Shown: in pieces, positions 1 to 8,420 of the stretch
Position numbering within the stretch: position 1 is the stretch's first letter
Layout: each line of letters opens with the position of its first letter
The notes under the pieces: generated by a model
The model's input: only the letters and a program-made list of their open reading frames with translations
Databases searched by the model: none
Told to the model about the DNA's origin: nothing
NCBI RefSeq assembly: GCF_010119235.1
Contig: NZ_JAAATZ010000001.1
Location: 1,580,501-1,644,500, forward strand
DNA from: Flavobacterium phycosphaerae
GTDB lineage: Bacteria > Bacteroidota > Bacteroidia > Flavobacteriales > Flavobacteriaceae
Direction of reading: 5' to 3'
Length of the DNA: 64,000 nucleotides
Made by a program: the position numbers and the translations under genes

Positions 1-646
1 AGACCGCCACTTCGTCCGCCTGAATTGTTGCCGCCTCCGTTATTTTTATTTTTAGCAATGATAATAATGATGACGATAAAAATGACAATAAGGGGAATGA
101 TAGGAAAACTATCTTTTTTCTTGGTTTGTTTTCTTTCGCCTTTGTATTTTCCTTTGACTACTTCAATAATAGTATCGACACCTTTGTCTAAACCATTATA
201 ATAGCTGCCGGCTTTGAATTCGGGTACAATTACATTTCGAATAATTTCACCACAAATCCCAGCTACGAGTCGGTCTTCTAAACCATAACCCGGGCGGATG
301 CTGATTTTTCGGTCATTTTTAGAGACTAAAATAAAAACACCGTTGTCTTCTTTGGCTTGACCCACACCCATTTTTGGGCCCAATTGGTTGAAACCACATC
401 AATACTTTCGCCTTTTAAATCAACTATAGTAGCAATTACAATTTGAGTGGAAGTCGAATCGGAATAGCGTATCAGTTTTTCTTCCAGTTGTGTTTTTTCT
501 TCCGGTTTTAACAGATTGGCGTAATCGTAAACAGCAGTTTGAAAATCCGGTTTTTCAGGAATTGTAAATTGTGCAAAGCTGATGTGCGACACTAAAAGGC
601 AAACGAAAAGCGTCAGTATTTTGGGTATAGTAAATAACTGTTTCAT
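1..646 (-). pseudogene. TPM-domain (YgcG-like) membrane protein, frame-broken and cut by window edge
   Basis: A signal peptide (residues 1-25, ending SFAQ) leads into a TPM (Psb32/YgcG) domain, then a hydrophobic helix and a Gly/Asn/Ser-rich tail that runs off the window start. As read, the frame ends at 326. The frame needs one extra G in the run at 367-369: the expected 'WGVGQAKEDNG' block then follows 'NWAQKW' and the rest of the TPM domain, the helix and the tail read openly to base 1. The start overlaps the stop of the next upstream TPM gene as TAATG, so the two are probably translationally coupled. Together with LemA this is the common LemA-TPM-TPM envelope cluster; the biochemical role is uncertain. 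The break may be a sequencing error. Confidence 0.8.
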
Positions 647-1083
647 TATCCTTTTGATATTTCGTTGGAAAGTTCGTTGGTGTCATCACTTTGATAAGGG
701 AAATGGGTTTTTAACTGTTCACCGGCTTTTAAAATGCCATCAATTAAACCATGTTTGAAATTTCCGTTTTTGAAATGGGATACCATGATGTCTTTAGTAG
801 TATCCCAAAAATCAGTCGGTACTTTTTGATCAATCCCTTCATCACCACAAATGGCAAATTGTTTGCTTTTAACAGCAAGGTAAATCAATACGCCATTGCG
901 CTCCTGCGTTTGCTGCATTTGGAGTTGATTAAAAACCTCCACAGCTCTTTCAATAGGAGCCATGGAAGTTTCTTTTTCTATATGTACTCTGATTTCTCCG
1001 GAAGTATTTTTCTCGGCCATACCAATGGCAGCCACAATTTCCTGCTCTTCTGCCGTAGTCAAAAAATCTTCTACTTTAGACAT
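646..1083 (-). CDS. TPM-domain protein, cytoplasmic type
   Basis: The protein has about 145 residues and no signal peptide. It is a single TPM domain of the second Bacteroidetes LemA-cluster type, with blocks such as SGEIRVHIEK, RNGVLIYLAVK and FAICGDEGI. I chose the ATG at 1083 (MSKVEDF); a TTG three codons upstream is possible but lies against the lemA stop. lemA ends 9 bases upstream and the next TPM gene starts inside this stop codon, so the three are one transcription unit. TPM domains are linked to envelope and phosphatase-like functions, but the substrate of this one is unknown. Confidence 0.85.
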   Translation of the reverse strand: MSKVEDFLTTAEEQEIVAAIGMAEKNTSGEIRVHIEKETSMAPIERAVEVFNQLQMQQTQERNGVLIYLAVKSKQFAICGDEGIDQKVPTDFWDTTKDIMVSHFKNGNFKHGLIDGILKAGEQLKTHFPYQSDDTNELSNEISKG

Positions 1084-1092
1084 GGTAGTCAA

Positions 1093-1686
1093 TTAGAATT
1101 TTACTTCTACCGGTTTCTCTGCTCCTTCCACTGATTGGAAATAAGCTTTCTCTTTGAAACCAAACATGCCCGCAAATAAGTTGTTTGGGAATGTTTTGAT
1201 GTGTGTGTTGTATGGTTTAACTGCTTCGTTAAAACGAGTTCTGGCGGTTAAAATTTGGTTTTCAGTGCTAGCCAATTCGTCTTGTAATTTCAAGAAGTTT
1301 TGATTGGCTTTCAATTCAGGATAACGCTCTACTGAAACCAATAATCTTGATAATGACGATGAAACTCCGGATTGTGCGGAATTAAAAGCAGCCAGTTGTT
1401 CCGGAGTAATGTTAGTTGGGTCAACGGTTACTGAGGTGGCTTTGGCACGAGCTTCAATTACGGCTGTTAAAGTGCTTTTTTCAAAGTCTGCTGCTCCTTT
1501 TACAGTGTTCACTAAATTACCGATTAAATCGTTTCTTCTTTGGTAAGACGTTTGCACATCTCCCCAAGATTGTTCTACTGTTTGGCCTAATTCTACAGCC
1601 GTATTATTAATTCCTTTCACCCAGCTGTAAATTCCAAAAATCACAACTACGGCAATAATCCAAGGTAAAAATTTTTTAAAGTTCAT
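1093..1686 (-). CDS. lemA: LemA family protein
   Basis: A 197-residue LemA protein. One N-terminal transmembrane helix (about residues 8-23) is followed by a long helical domain carrying the typical blocks YQRRNDLIGNLVNTVKG and ERYPELKANQNF. Length and architecture match the family. LemA is anchored in the inner membrane with its helical bundle facing outward; its molecular function is not established. It is the first gene of the lemA-TPM-TPM unit, with 9 bases to the next start. No clear TAnnTTTG box precedes it. Confidence 0.93.
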   Translation of the reverse strand: MNFKKFLPWIIAVVVIFGIYSWVKGINNTAVELGQTVEQSWGDVQTSYQRRNDLIGNLVNTVKGAADFEKSTLTAVIEARAKATSVTVDPTNITPEQLAAFNSAQSGVSSSLSRLLVSVERYPELKANQNFLKLQDELASTENQILTARTRFNEAVKPYNTHIKTFPNNLFAGMFGFKEKAYFQSVEGAEKPVEVKF

Positions 1687-1749
1687 TTTGTTTTAATTTA
1701 AGATTTGTTATTTGTTTTTGAATTGTTTTGAATGTTACAAAAAATCAAA

Positions 1750-2082
1750 CTAAAGTTGATTCTTGATTTGCATTAATTGCATTTTTACGCCTTCCAGTTT
1801 GCTGATGATTTCAAACTTGTCAAGGGTTTTCTTTTGGCCTTCTTTCAAATGAATTCGGGCGCCATCTAAAGTAAAGCCGCGCTCTTTTACCAAATGATAA
1901 ATAAGTTGCAGGTTTTTTACATCTTCGGGAGTGAACATTCGGTTGCCTTTGGCGTTTTTCTTGGGTTTTAGAATGTCAAATTCTTTGTCCCAAAAACGAA
2001 TTAATGAAGCGTTTACACCAAAAGCTTTGGCGACCTCCCCAATACTGTAATATCTTTTTCCTTCTTTTAACTCTACCTGCAT
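1750..2082 (-). CDS. MerR-family transcriptional regulator
   Basis: A 110-residue protein that is mostly a MerR winged-helix domain (about residues 10-80, with YSIGEVAKAFGVNASLIRFW and the wing FDILKPKKNAKGNRMF). A short C-terminal helix follows in place of an effector-binding domain. There are no conserved metal-binding cysteines, so metal sensing is unlikely. This short MerR type is widespread in Flavobacteriia and usually sits beside the M23 peptidase gene, as here, 34 bases downstream of it on the same strand. The regulon is unknown; the pair may be cotranscribed. Confidence 0.9.
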   Translation of the reverse strand: MQVELKEGKRYYSIGEVAKAFGVNASLIRFWDKEFDILKPKKNAKGNRMFTPEDVKNLQLIYHLVKERGFTLDGARIHLKEGQKKTLDKFEIISKLEGVKMQLMQIKNQL

Positions 2083-2115
2083 AGTGTTTGCGTTTTATGG
2101 TAAATCAACCGACGA

Positions 2116-3096
2116 TTAATCCAGCGATTGATTTTCCTGATTAGCTACTTTAGATATGGCTGTATATTCAGCAGCCGATATGTTGCCGTAATAAAAATTC
2201 AACGGGTTTACTACTTTCCCGTCTTTATGTACTTCGTAATGCAAATGGGGGGCTTCACTTCTTCCGGTGCTGCCTACATAACCAATAACATCACCGCGTT
2301 TTACTCTTTGTCCGGCGCGGCATTTGTATTTGCTCAAATGACCGTATAAAGTCAGATACCCATAACCATGACTGATTTCAATGTGGTTACCGTAACCCGA
2401 TTTCGAGTTGTCTGCACTTTTTACGATACCATCACCGGTAGCAAAAATGGGTGTTCCGGTTGAGGCTGTGAAATCCATGCCTTCGTGCATTTTACGAACC
2501 TTGGTAAAAGGGTCACTTCTATAACCAAACCCCGAAGCAATTCTTTTTAACTGCTCGTTTTTTACCGGTTGAATCGCCGGAATCGCAGCCAATAATTTGT
2601 TTTTTTCTTTAGCCAGTTTCAAAATTTCATCCAACGATTTAGACTGAATAGCTAATTCTTTCGAAATGACATCAACGCGTTTGGAAGTATTGACCACTAA
2701 CTCCGAATTGTCAAAACCCTCCAGTTCTTTGTATCGATTCACTCCCCCAAAACCAGCTTTTCTTTGCTCAGTTGGAATAGGAGAGGTGTTGAAATAAGCT
2801 CGGTAAATGTTGTTGTCCCGGTCTTCTACATCCGCCAAAACTTCGTCAATCTGATCCATCTTTTTATTCAAAAGGGCGTATTTCAATTTCATGGTTTCAA
2901 TTTCACGAGCCTGTAAACGATCTTTCGGAGTTTCTAAAAAGGATGAATTCAGTAAAACCACAAAACACAAAAAGCCAAATAAAGCAGAAGCTACTATAAA
3001 CAATGCGGCATACCCCAATTTTTTTGATAGTTTTGGTTTAATTTTCCGGTAAGCCAAACTTTCGGGGTCGAAATAATACTTTACTTTCTTCGCCAT
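2116..3096 (-). CDS. M23 family metallopeptidase (LytM domain), membrane anchored
   Basis: A 326-residue protein with a short basic cytoplasmic N-terminus, one transmembrane helix (about 28-50), a coiled-coil stretch (60-170) and a C-terminal LytM/M23 domain. The zinc and catalytic residues are intact: H204 and D208 in the HEGMD block, and H284/H286 in PHLHYEVH. It is expected to cut peptidoglycan cross-links in the periplasm or activate another hydrolase. With its coiled coil it resembles the single-pass peptidases of Bacteroidetes beside MerR genes. It is divergent from alaS, with a -7-like box at 3151-3158 on the minus strand. Confidence 0.9.
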   Translation of the reverse strand: MAKKVKYYFDPESLAYRKIKPKLSKKLGYAALFIVASALFGFLCFVVLLNSSFLETPKDRLQAREIETMKLKYALLNKKMDQIDEVLADVEDRDNNIYRAYFNTSPIPTEQRKAGFGGVNRYKELEGFDNSELVVNTSKRVDVISKELAIQSKSLDEILKLAKEKNKLLAAIPAIQPVKNEQLKRIASGFGYRSDPFTKVRKMHEGMDFTASTGTPIFATGDGIVKSADNSKSGYGNHIEISHGYGYLTLYGHLSKYKCRAGQRVKRGDVIGYVGSTGRSEAPHLHYEVHKDGKVVNPLNFYYGNISAAEYTAISKVANQENQSLD

Positions 3097-3150
3097 TTTT
3101 TATTTTATACTATTTTTGTGCTGGTTTTTAACAAACAATGGTTATACGAA

Positions 3151-3158
3151 CAAATTTA
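3151..3158 (-). promoter_or_regulatory. -7 promoter box for the M23 peptidase gene
   Basis: On the minus strand this reads TAAATTTG, an exact match to the Bacteroidetes -7 consensus TAnnTTTG, 54 bases before the ATG. Confidence 0.5.
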
Positions 3159-3192
3159 ACAAATGTTTCATTCCGAATCTAATTTTATTTTT

Positions 3193-3270
3193 GGAGCGAA
3201 ATGTTCGGGCGGTTTCAGTAGACCATTTTCCTGCTCTCCGCTATACAAGGTGTCGCTGCGATCAGGGCTA
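3193..3270 (+). repeat. Dispersed intergenic structured repeat, copy A (degenerate)
   Basis: Shares with the other copies the order GGAGCGA, TTCGGGC, TTTCAGTA, TTTTCCTGC, TCCGCTATACAAGG, ATCAGGGCTA. It lies between the divergent M23 and alaS genes. The central hairpin is decayed here (CTATACAAGGTGT), so this copy looks old. Confidence 0.8.
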
Positions 3271-3331
3271 GTTAGTAAACCATTTTTTAAAATCTAAGCA
3301 GTCTTAAGTGCTTACAATCTAACAATCTAAA

Positions 3332-5968
3332 ATGAAATCACAAGACATTCGTAAAGCATATCTCAATTTCTTTGAAAGCAAAGGACACTTAATTGTTCCT
3401 TCGGCTCCCATCGTTTTAAAAGACGACCCAACCCTAATGTTCAACAACTCGGGTATGGCGCAATTCAAAGAATACTTTTTAGGCAATGGCACTCCCAAAA
3501 GCAAACGAATAGCTGATACGCAAAAATGTCTTCGAGTGTCAGGAAAACACAACGATTTAGAAGATGTAGGTTTTGATACTTACCACCACACCATGTTTGA
3601 AATGCTGGGTAACTGGTCGTTTGGTGATTATTTCAAGAAAGAAGCGCTGGCTTGGGCTTGGGAATTTTTGACCGAAGTATTAAAGTTAGACAAAGACCGT
3701 TTGTATGTTTCTGTTTTCGAAGGCAACCCCGATGAGAATGTTCCGTTTGATCAGGAAGCTTGGGATATTTGGAAACAATATGTTCCCGAAGACCGAATTA
3801 TCTTGGGGAACAAAAAAGATAACTTCTGGGAAATGGGCGATCAAGGTCCTTGTGGTCCGTGTTCCGAAATCCATATCGATTTAAGAACTGATGCTGAAAG
3901 AGCAGCTGTTTCAGGAAGAAGCTTAGTGAATGCCGACCATCCGCAAGTAGTGGAAATTTGGAACAACGTATTCATGGAATTCAACCGTAAAGCCGATGGT
4001 TCTTTAGAAAAATTACCGGCCCAACACGTAGATACCGGAATGGGATTTGAGCGTTTGTGTATGGCCATGCAAAACGTAACCTCTAATTACGATACCGATG
4101 TGTTTACGCCACTGATTGCCAAAATTGAGCAAATCACAGGATTAAAATACACTTCTAACGAAGAAAAAAATATATCAGAAGAACAAAACAAAACCAACAT
4201 TGCCATTCGCGTAATTGTGGATCACGTTCGAGCGGTAGCCTTTGCTATTGCTGACGGGCAGTTGCCTTCCAATACCGGAGCCGGTTATGTTATTCGTAGA
4301 ATTTTGCGTCGTGCGATTCGTTATGGTTTTACTTTTTTGAATACCAAAGAGCCTTTCATTAACAAGTTGGTGGAAGTTTTAGCTAATCAAATGGGCGAAT
4401 TCTTCCCCGAAATCAAATCGCAACAGCAGTTGGTTACTAATGTAATCCGTGAGGAAGAAGCTTCTTTCTTGAGAACCTTAGACCAAGGATTGCAATTGCT
4501 GGAAAATGTAGTGGCTCAAACCAAAGGCAATGAAGTTTCCGGTGCCAAAGCATTCGAATTGTACGATACTTACGGTTTCCCGAAAGATTTGACAGCTCTG
4601 ATTTTAAAAGAAAAAGGCATGTCGTTCAACGAAAGCGAATTTGATGCTTCTATGCAAGAACAAAAGAATCGTTCTCGGGCTGCTTCTGAAGTTTCTACGG
4701 AAGATTGGTCAGTACTGATTCCGGGCAATGTAGAAACTTTTGTGGGCTATGATCAAACTGAAAACGAAGTAAAAATTACTCGTATCCGTAAAGTAGATAG
4801 TAAAAAAGACGGTGTTTTATACCAAATCGTTTTAAATAACACCCCTTTCTATCCGGAAGGAGGAGGACAAGTGGGCGATAAAGGAACATTAGTATCGGCC
4901 AATGAAATCATTGACATCATCGACACTAAAAAAGAAAACAACTTGATTTTGCATTTTGCCAAACAATTGCCGGAAAATGTAAATGCTACATTCGTTGCCA
5001 AAGTGAATACCGATTTGAGAACCTCTACATCTAAAAACCACTCCGCAACGCACTTGATGCATTTGGCCTTGAGAAACATTTTAGGAACGCACGTGGAGCA
5101 AAAAGGATCGTTAGTAAATCCAAACTATTTACGTTTTGACTTTTCTCATTTTGCCAAAGTGACTGAGGAAGAAATTCAGCAAGTGGAAGCTTTTGTAAAT
5201 GCCAGAATCGAAGAGCAATTGCAATTAGTTGAATACAGAAATATCCCGATTCAGCAAGCTATGGAGCAAGGCGCTATGGCATTATTTGGTGAAAAATATG
5301 GTGATACAGTTCGTATGATTGAGTTTGGCGACAGCAAGGAACTTTGCGGTGGAATTCATGTGAAAAATACGGGTGAGATTTGGCATTTCAAAATCATCTC
5401 GGAAGGAGCGGTTGCGGCAGGAATCCGTCGTATAGAAGCGATTACCGGTGATGCTGTGAAAGCATACTTTACGCAACATGAAACCATTTTATCGGAAATC
5501 AAAGAAACCCTGAAAAACCCTCAGGATGCTTTGAAAGCAGTAGTGTCGTTACAGGATGATAATGCTAAGTTGAGAAAACAAATTGAGCAATTGCTAAAAG
5601 AAAAAGCTAAAGGACTTAAAGGAGAATTGGCAGCTCAACTACAAGAAATCAATGAGGTAAAATTCTTAGCGACTCAAGTTGATTTGAATCCGGAAGGTGC
5701 TAAAGACTTGGCGTATGAACTGGGAACCTTAGGCACTAATTTATTTCTTCTTTTGGCCACCGCCGAAGACGATAAACCTATGTTGACCTGCTATATTTCA
5801 AAAGAATTGGTTGAAAACAAAGGCTTAAATGCCGGACAAGTAGTTCGCGAATTGGGCAAATACATTCAAGGTGGCGGAGGCGGACAACCGTATTTTGCTA
5901 CAGCTGGTGGAAAGCATGTAGCCGGAATCAAAGAGGCCCTTGAAAAAGCACTAGATTTCGTTAAATAA
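3332..5968 (+). CDS. alaS: Alanyl-tRNA synthetase
   Basis: An 878-residue protein of normal bacterial AlaRS length. The N-terminal catalytic core has the class II blocks [17 protein letters not shown] and DTGMGFERL. The editing domain carries HSATH (about residue 569) and CGGIH (about 670), which together form the zinc/editing site. The C-Ala domain ends with the [15 protein letters not shown] block near 846. It charges tRNA-Ala and clears mischarged Ser and Gly. The gene stands alone: it is divergent from the M23 gene and followed by a strong terminator 23 bases after its stop. Confidence 0.98.
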   Translation: MKSQDIRKAYLNFFESKGHLIVPSAPIVLKDDPTLMFNNSGMAQFKEYFLGNGTPKSKRIADTQKCLRVSGKHNDLEDVGFDTYHHTMFEMLGNWSFGDYFKKEALAWAWEFLTEVLKLDKDRLYVSVFEGNPDENVPFDQEAWDIWKQYVPEDRIILGNKKDNFWEMGDQGPCGPCSEIHIDLRTDAERAAVSGRSLVNADHPQVVEIWNNVFMEFNRKADGSLEKLPAQHVDTGMGFERLCMAMQNVTSNYDTDVFTPLIAKIEQITGLKYTSNEEKNISEEQNKTNIAIRVIVDHVRAVAFAIADGQLPSNTGAGYVIRRILRRAIRYGFTFLNTKEPFINKLVEVLANQMGEFFPEIKSQQQLVTNVIREEEASFLRTLDQGLQLLENVVAQTKGNEVSGAKAFELYDTYGFPKDLTALILKEKGMSFNESEFDASMQEQKNRSRAASEVSTEDWSVLIPGNVETFVGYDQTENEVKITRIRKVDSKKDGVLYQIVLNNTPFYPEGGGQVGDKGTLVSANEIIDIIDTKKENNLILHFAKQLPENVNATFVAKVNTDLRTSTSKNHSATHLMHLALRNILGTHVEQKGSLVNPNYLRFDFSHFAKVTEEEIQQVEAFVNARIEEQLQLVEYRNIPIQQAMEQGAMALFGEKYGDTVRMIEFGDSKELCGGIHVKNTGEIWHFKIISEGAVAAGIRRIEAITGDAVKAYFTQHETILSEIKETLKNPQDALKAVVSLQDDNAKLRKQIEQLLKEKAKGLKGELAAQLQEINEVKFLATQVDLNPEGAKDLAYELGTLGTNLFLLLATAEDDKPMLTCYISKELVENKGLNAGQVVRELGKYIQGGGGGQPYFATAGGKHVAGIKEALEKALDFVK

Positions 5969-5990
5969 TATTTAGTAAACTGTAATATAA

Positions 5991-6023
5991 AAAACCCTTT
6001 CAAGCATTAATTGAAAGGGTTTT
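5991..6023 (+). terminator. Rho-independent terminator after alaS
   Basis: A perfect 13-bp stem (5991-6003 with 6011-6023, AAAACCCTTTCAA) and a 7-base loop. The right arm itself ends in TTTT. Confidence 0.85.
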
Positions 6024-6109
6024 GTTGTAGTATATACGTTCGTAAAGTGCTATAGAACAGAAATATTTGCCGTATATCGAAATACTTTTTTGTTTCTGTA
6101 GTGGTTCTA

Positions 6110-6117
6110 TACATTTG
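6110..6117 (+). promoter_or_regulatory. -7 promoter box for the lipoprotein gene at 6168
   Basis: TACATTTG matches TAnnTTTG 50 bases before the ATG. A single TGCCGTA half-site (6068-6074) lies 35 bases upstream; see the palindrome entries at 7950, 11752 and 15208. Confidence 0.55.
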
Positions 6118-6167
6118 GATTGTATTAGAGAAATCCCAAATTTATCTGTGCCACAAATAGACCTACT

Positions 6168-6959
6168 ATGAGAAATGCTATAAAATTACTTTGTATTGTT
6201 GCTATCGTAAGCTTAACTTTTGCTTCTTGTTCAACCGATAGTGATGGTAATCAATCAAAATTACTTAAAAGACTAGTGGAGGTTTCCAATGATGGTTCTT
6301 CTACGGAAACGGTATTTACTTATGACGGAAACAAAATCATAAGCAGTAACAGTGATGCCAAAACAACCGAGTTTACTTATACCAATAATTTGATTACAAC
6401 GATTGTTGAGGTTGACAATGCTACACTAGTTCAAAACAAATTAGACTATACGTACGATAATAATCAATTGGTAAAAGTGGTTTCTTCAACCAATTATGAA
6501 ATGCATTACAGTCACAATGCTAACGGTACGGTGACTTATGAAAAAACTACCAAAGATTCAGCTAACAATGAAGTAAAACTTTATCACGGCGTTTTATATT
6601 TTCAAAACGGAAATCTTACAAAAGACGAAAGAACGTTTGATGATACTGCAGCTAACGTAAATTCGACACAAAAAGTAACGTATCAATATGATTCAAAAAG
6701 CAATCCGTTAGTTAACATCTTGGGATTTAATAAATTGTTAGATCAGTCTGCTACAATGTCAGCCAACAATATTGCTGCTATTAACAAAGCTTCAACGGTT
6801 ATTTATACAGATACCGATCAAATTATTTCATCCAATGATCTTTACGAAAGTGCTTTTAAATACGATGCGGACAACTATCCTTCAGAAATAGTTTCAGAAA
6901 AACCGCTTTTTGGCACTGAAAATTCAAATCATTTAAAAACACAGTTTTTTTATAATTAA
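6168..6959 (+). CDS. Lipoprotein with YD-like repeats, function unknown
   Basis: A 263-residue protein with a lipoprotein signal peptide (lipobox TFASC, Cys about 21). The mature part has several repeats of the type 'FTYDGNKI..', 'FTYTNNLI..', 'YTYDNNQLVKV', 'YQYDSKSNP', which are YD/RHS-like beta-hairpin repeats common in Bacteroidetes lipoproteins of DUF4595-like type. It is probably anchored in the outer membrane. It follows a terminator and has its own -7 box, so it is monocistronic. I cannot assign a substrate or partner. Confidence 0.8.
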   Translation: MRNAIKLLCIVAIVSLTFASCSTDSDGNQSKLLKRLVEVSNDGSSTETVFTYDGNKIISSNSDAKTTEFTYTNNLITTIVEVDNATLVQNKLDYTYDNNQLVKVVSSTNYEMHYSHNANGTVTYEKTTKDSANNEVKLYHGVLYFQNGNLTKDERTFDDTAANVNSTQKVTYQYDSKSNPLVNILGFNKLLDQSATMSANNIAAINKASTVIYTDTDQIISSNDLYESAFKYDADNYPSEIVSEKPLFGTENSNHLKTQFFYN

Positions 6960-6966
6960 TTTCAGT

Positions 6967-6974
6967 TAGCTTTG
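6967..6974 (+). promoter_or_regulatory. -7 promoter box for the GSCFA gene
   Basis: TAGCTTTG matches TAnnTTTG exactly, 21 bases before the ATG at 6996, which predicts a leader of about 15 bases. Confidence 0.55.
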
Positions 6975-6995
6975 TAGTAAAGTATCTGAATTAGT

Positions 6996-7946
6996 ATGCA
7001 GTTTTCTACCAAAGTTCCTATTTCTAAAAGCCATCATCCTATTGATTATCAATCAAGATTAGTGTCTTTAGGTTCTTGCTTTGCCGAAAATATCGGAGCC
7101 AAATTCCACCACTTTAAATTTCAAAATTCGGTTAATCCTTTTGGTATTATCTTCAATCCGGTTTCTATCGAAAAACTGCTGTCCCGGGATGTTAACCAAC
7201 AGCCATTCACTAACGAGGATGTTTTTTTTCACAACGATTTGTGGCATTGCTACGAAGTTCATTCAGCATTAAGTCACCCGGATAAAGAAGTTTTTTTAAA
7301 AAATTTGAATCAAAAAGTTTCTGATTTTCAGCTTCAAATTTCCAAAGCAACTCATTGTCTAATTACCTATGGCACCTCGTGGGTTTATAAACTAAAAACA
7401 TCCAACGAAGTTGTGGCTAATTGTCATAAAGTGGCGCAGAACCAATTCGATAAAGAAATCCTTTCAGTAACCACTATTGAAAATTCGATACAAAATACTG
7501 TAGGTTTAATTCAAAAAATAAACCCAGACTGTCAAATCATTTTTACTGTTTCACCGGTGCGTCATCTCAAAGACGGTTTTGTCGAAAACCAACGCAGTAA
7601 AGCCCACTTGATTACGGCAATTCAACAAATCCTAAATCCTAACTCCTCATTCCTGAATTATTTTCCCAGCTACGAAATTCTAATGGACGAACTTCGGGAT
7701 TACCGTTTTTATACCGAAGACATGTTGCATCCTAATCCAACTGCTATTGATTACATATGGGAGCGCTTCGCCTCAACTCATATCGCTGATACTTGTATTC
7801 CGGTTATGGCTGAAGTGGACACTATTCAAAAAGCTTTAGCACATCGTCCTTTCAATCCCAATACCGAAAGCCATCAAAAGTTTTTGACTAATCTTAACCA
7901 AAAGATTATCAAGCTTCAAGAGCAGTTTCCACAGCTTCAATTTTAA
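6996..7946 (+). CDS. GSCFA domain-containing protein
   Basis: A 316-residue cytoplasmic protein named for its diagnostic N-terminal block LGSCFAENIG (about residues 26-35). Further conserved blocks are FNPVSI, TYGTSWVY, FTVSPVRHLKDG and DMLHPNP. The GSCFA family is related to SGNH/GDSL-type hydrolases: the GSC motif holds the nucleophile position and the D..HPN block the catalytic acid and base. The substrate is unknown. It has its own -7 box in the short gap after the lipoprotein gene. Length and motifs are normal. Confidence 0.9.
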   Translation: MQFSTKVPISKSHHPIDYQSRLVSLGSCFAENIGAKFHHFKFQNSVNPFGIIFNPVSIEKLLSRDVNQQPFTNEDVFFHNDLWHCYEVHSALSHPDKEVFLKNLNQKVSDFQLQISKATHCLITYGTSWVYKLKTSNEVVANCHKVAQNQFDKEILSVTTIENSIQNTVGLIQKINPDCQIIFTVSPVRHLKDGFVENQRSKAHLITAIQQILNPNSSFLNYFPSYEILMDELRDYRFYTEDMLHPNPTAIDYIWERFASTHIADTCIPVMAEVDTIQKALAHRPFNPNTESHQKFLTNLNQKIIKLQEQFPQLQF

Positions 7947-7949
7947 CAA

Positions 7950-7998
7950 TATACGTCATTTGCCGTATTTCTTACTGTAGGTTTTAAATATAGGTTTG
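7950..7998 (+). promoter_or_regulatory. NarL-type palindrome plus -7 box (site 1)
   Basis: TATACGTCA-TT-TGCCGTATT at 7950-7969 fits AATACGRCANNTGYCGTATT, a 7-2-7 inverted repeat like those bound by NarL/LuxR response regulators. Exactly 21 bases separate it from TAGGTTTG (7991-7998), a perfect -7 box. It drives the 8022-10259 genes. The same arrangement recurs at 11752 and 15208. Confidence 0.65.
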
Positions 7999-8021
7999 CT
8001 AAGTAATTAACAACCTGTATC

Positions 8022-8393
8022 ATGAAAATTTTAAAAACCATTGTAGTAATCACTTTTCTGGTGATGTGCGCTACTCCAGCCTTAGCTCAAAGGCCGGTAC
8101 TTACGGATGAAGAAGAAGTTTCAAACACCGTAATCAAAGAAATCGATGAGGTATTTCATGCCGAAGATTTTACCAAAAGGAAAAACAAAAAATTTCCCGA
8201 TGTCAAAGGCACCATGGTCATTGACATTGGCATAGTACAAAACGGAAAGGTCTCTTCTTTCTTTAAAGTTGACAGCGACATCAAGAACATTGACTTCATC
8301 AATTTCATGTCGGATTACATTCTGCAACACAAATTTCAATTCAAATTACAAAAACAACAACGGTATAAAATACGCTATACCGCTACTTTTTAA
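8022..8393 (+). CDS. Small secreted protein, function unknown
   Basis: A 123-residue protein with a clear signal peptide (cleavage after ALAQ, about residue 22). The mature part is short and charged: an EEEVSN..IKEIDEVF helix, then a predicted beta-rich section ending RYKIRYTATF. The stretch MVIDIGIVQNGKVSSFFKV faintly recalls TonB C-terminal-like domains, but I would not assign it. It is the first gene after palindrome/promoter site 1 and sits 27 bases before the beta-propeller gene, so the two are probably cotranscribed. Confidence 0.75.
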   Translation: MKILKTIVVITFLVMCATPALAQRPVLTDEEEVSNTVIKEIDEVFHAEDFTKRKNKKFPDVKGTMVIDIGIVQNGKVSSFFKVDSDIKNIDFINFMSDYILQHKFQFKLQKQQRYKIRYTATF

Positions 8394-8420
8394 CAACCTA
8401 ACAATAAAAACAATAAGAAC

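Noticed and set aside
751..1134. Long plus-strand open frame antisense to the TPM and LemA genes
   Set aside because: It mirrors two well-supported minus-strand genes, has biased hydrophobic composition and no recognisable domain.
6035..6044. TACGTTCGTA palindrome and the TGCCGTA half-site (6068-6074) as a fourth NarL-type site
   Set aside because: Only one half fits the 7-2-7 motif, and the distance to the -7 box (33 bases instead of 21) breaks the pattern.
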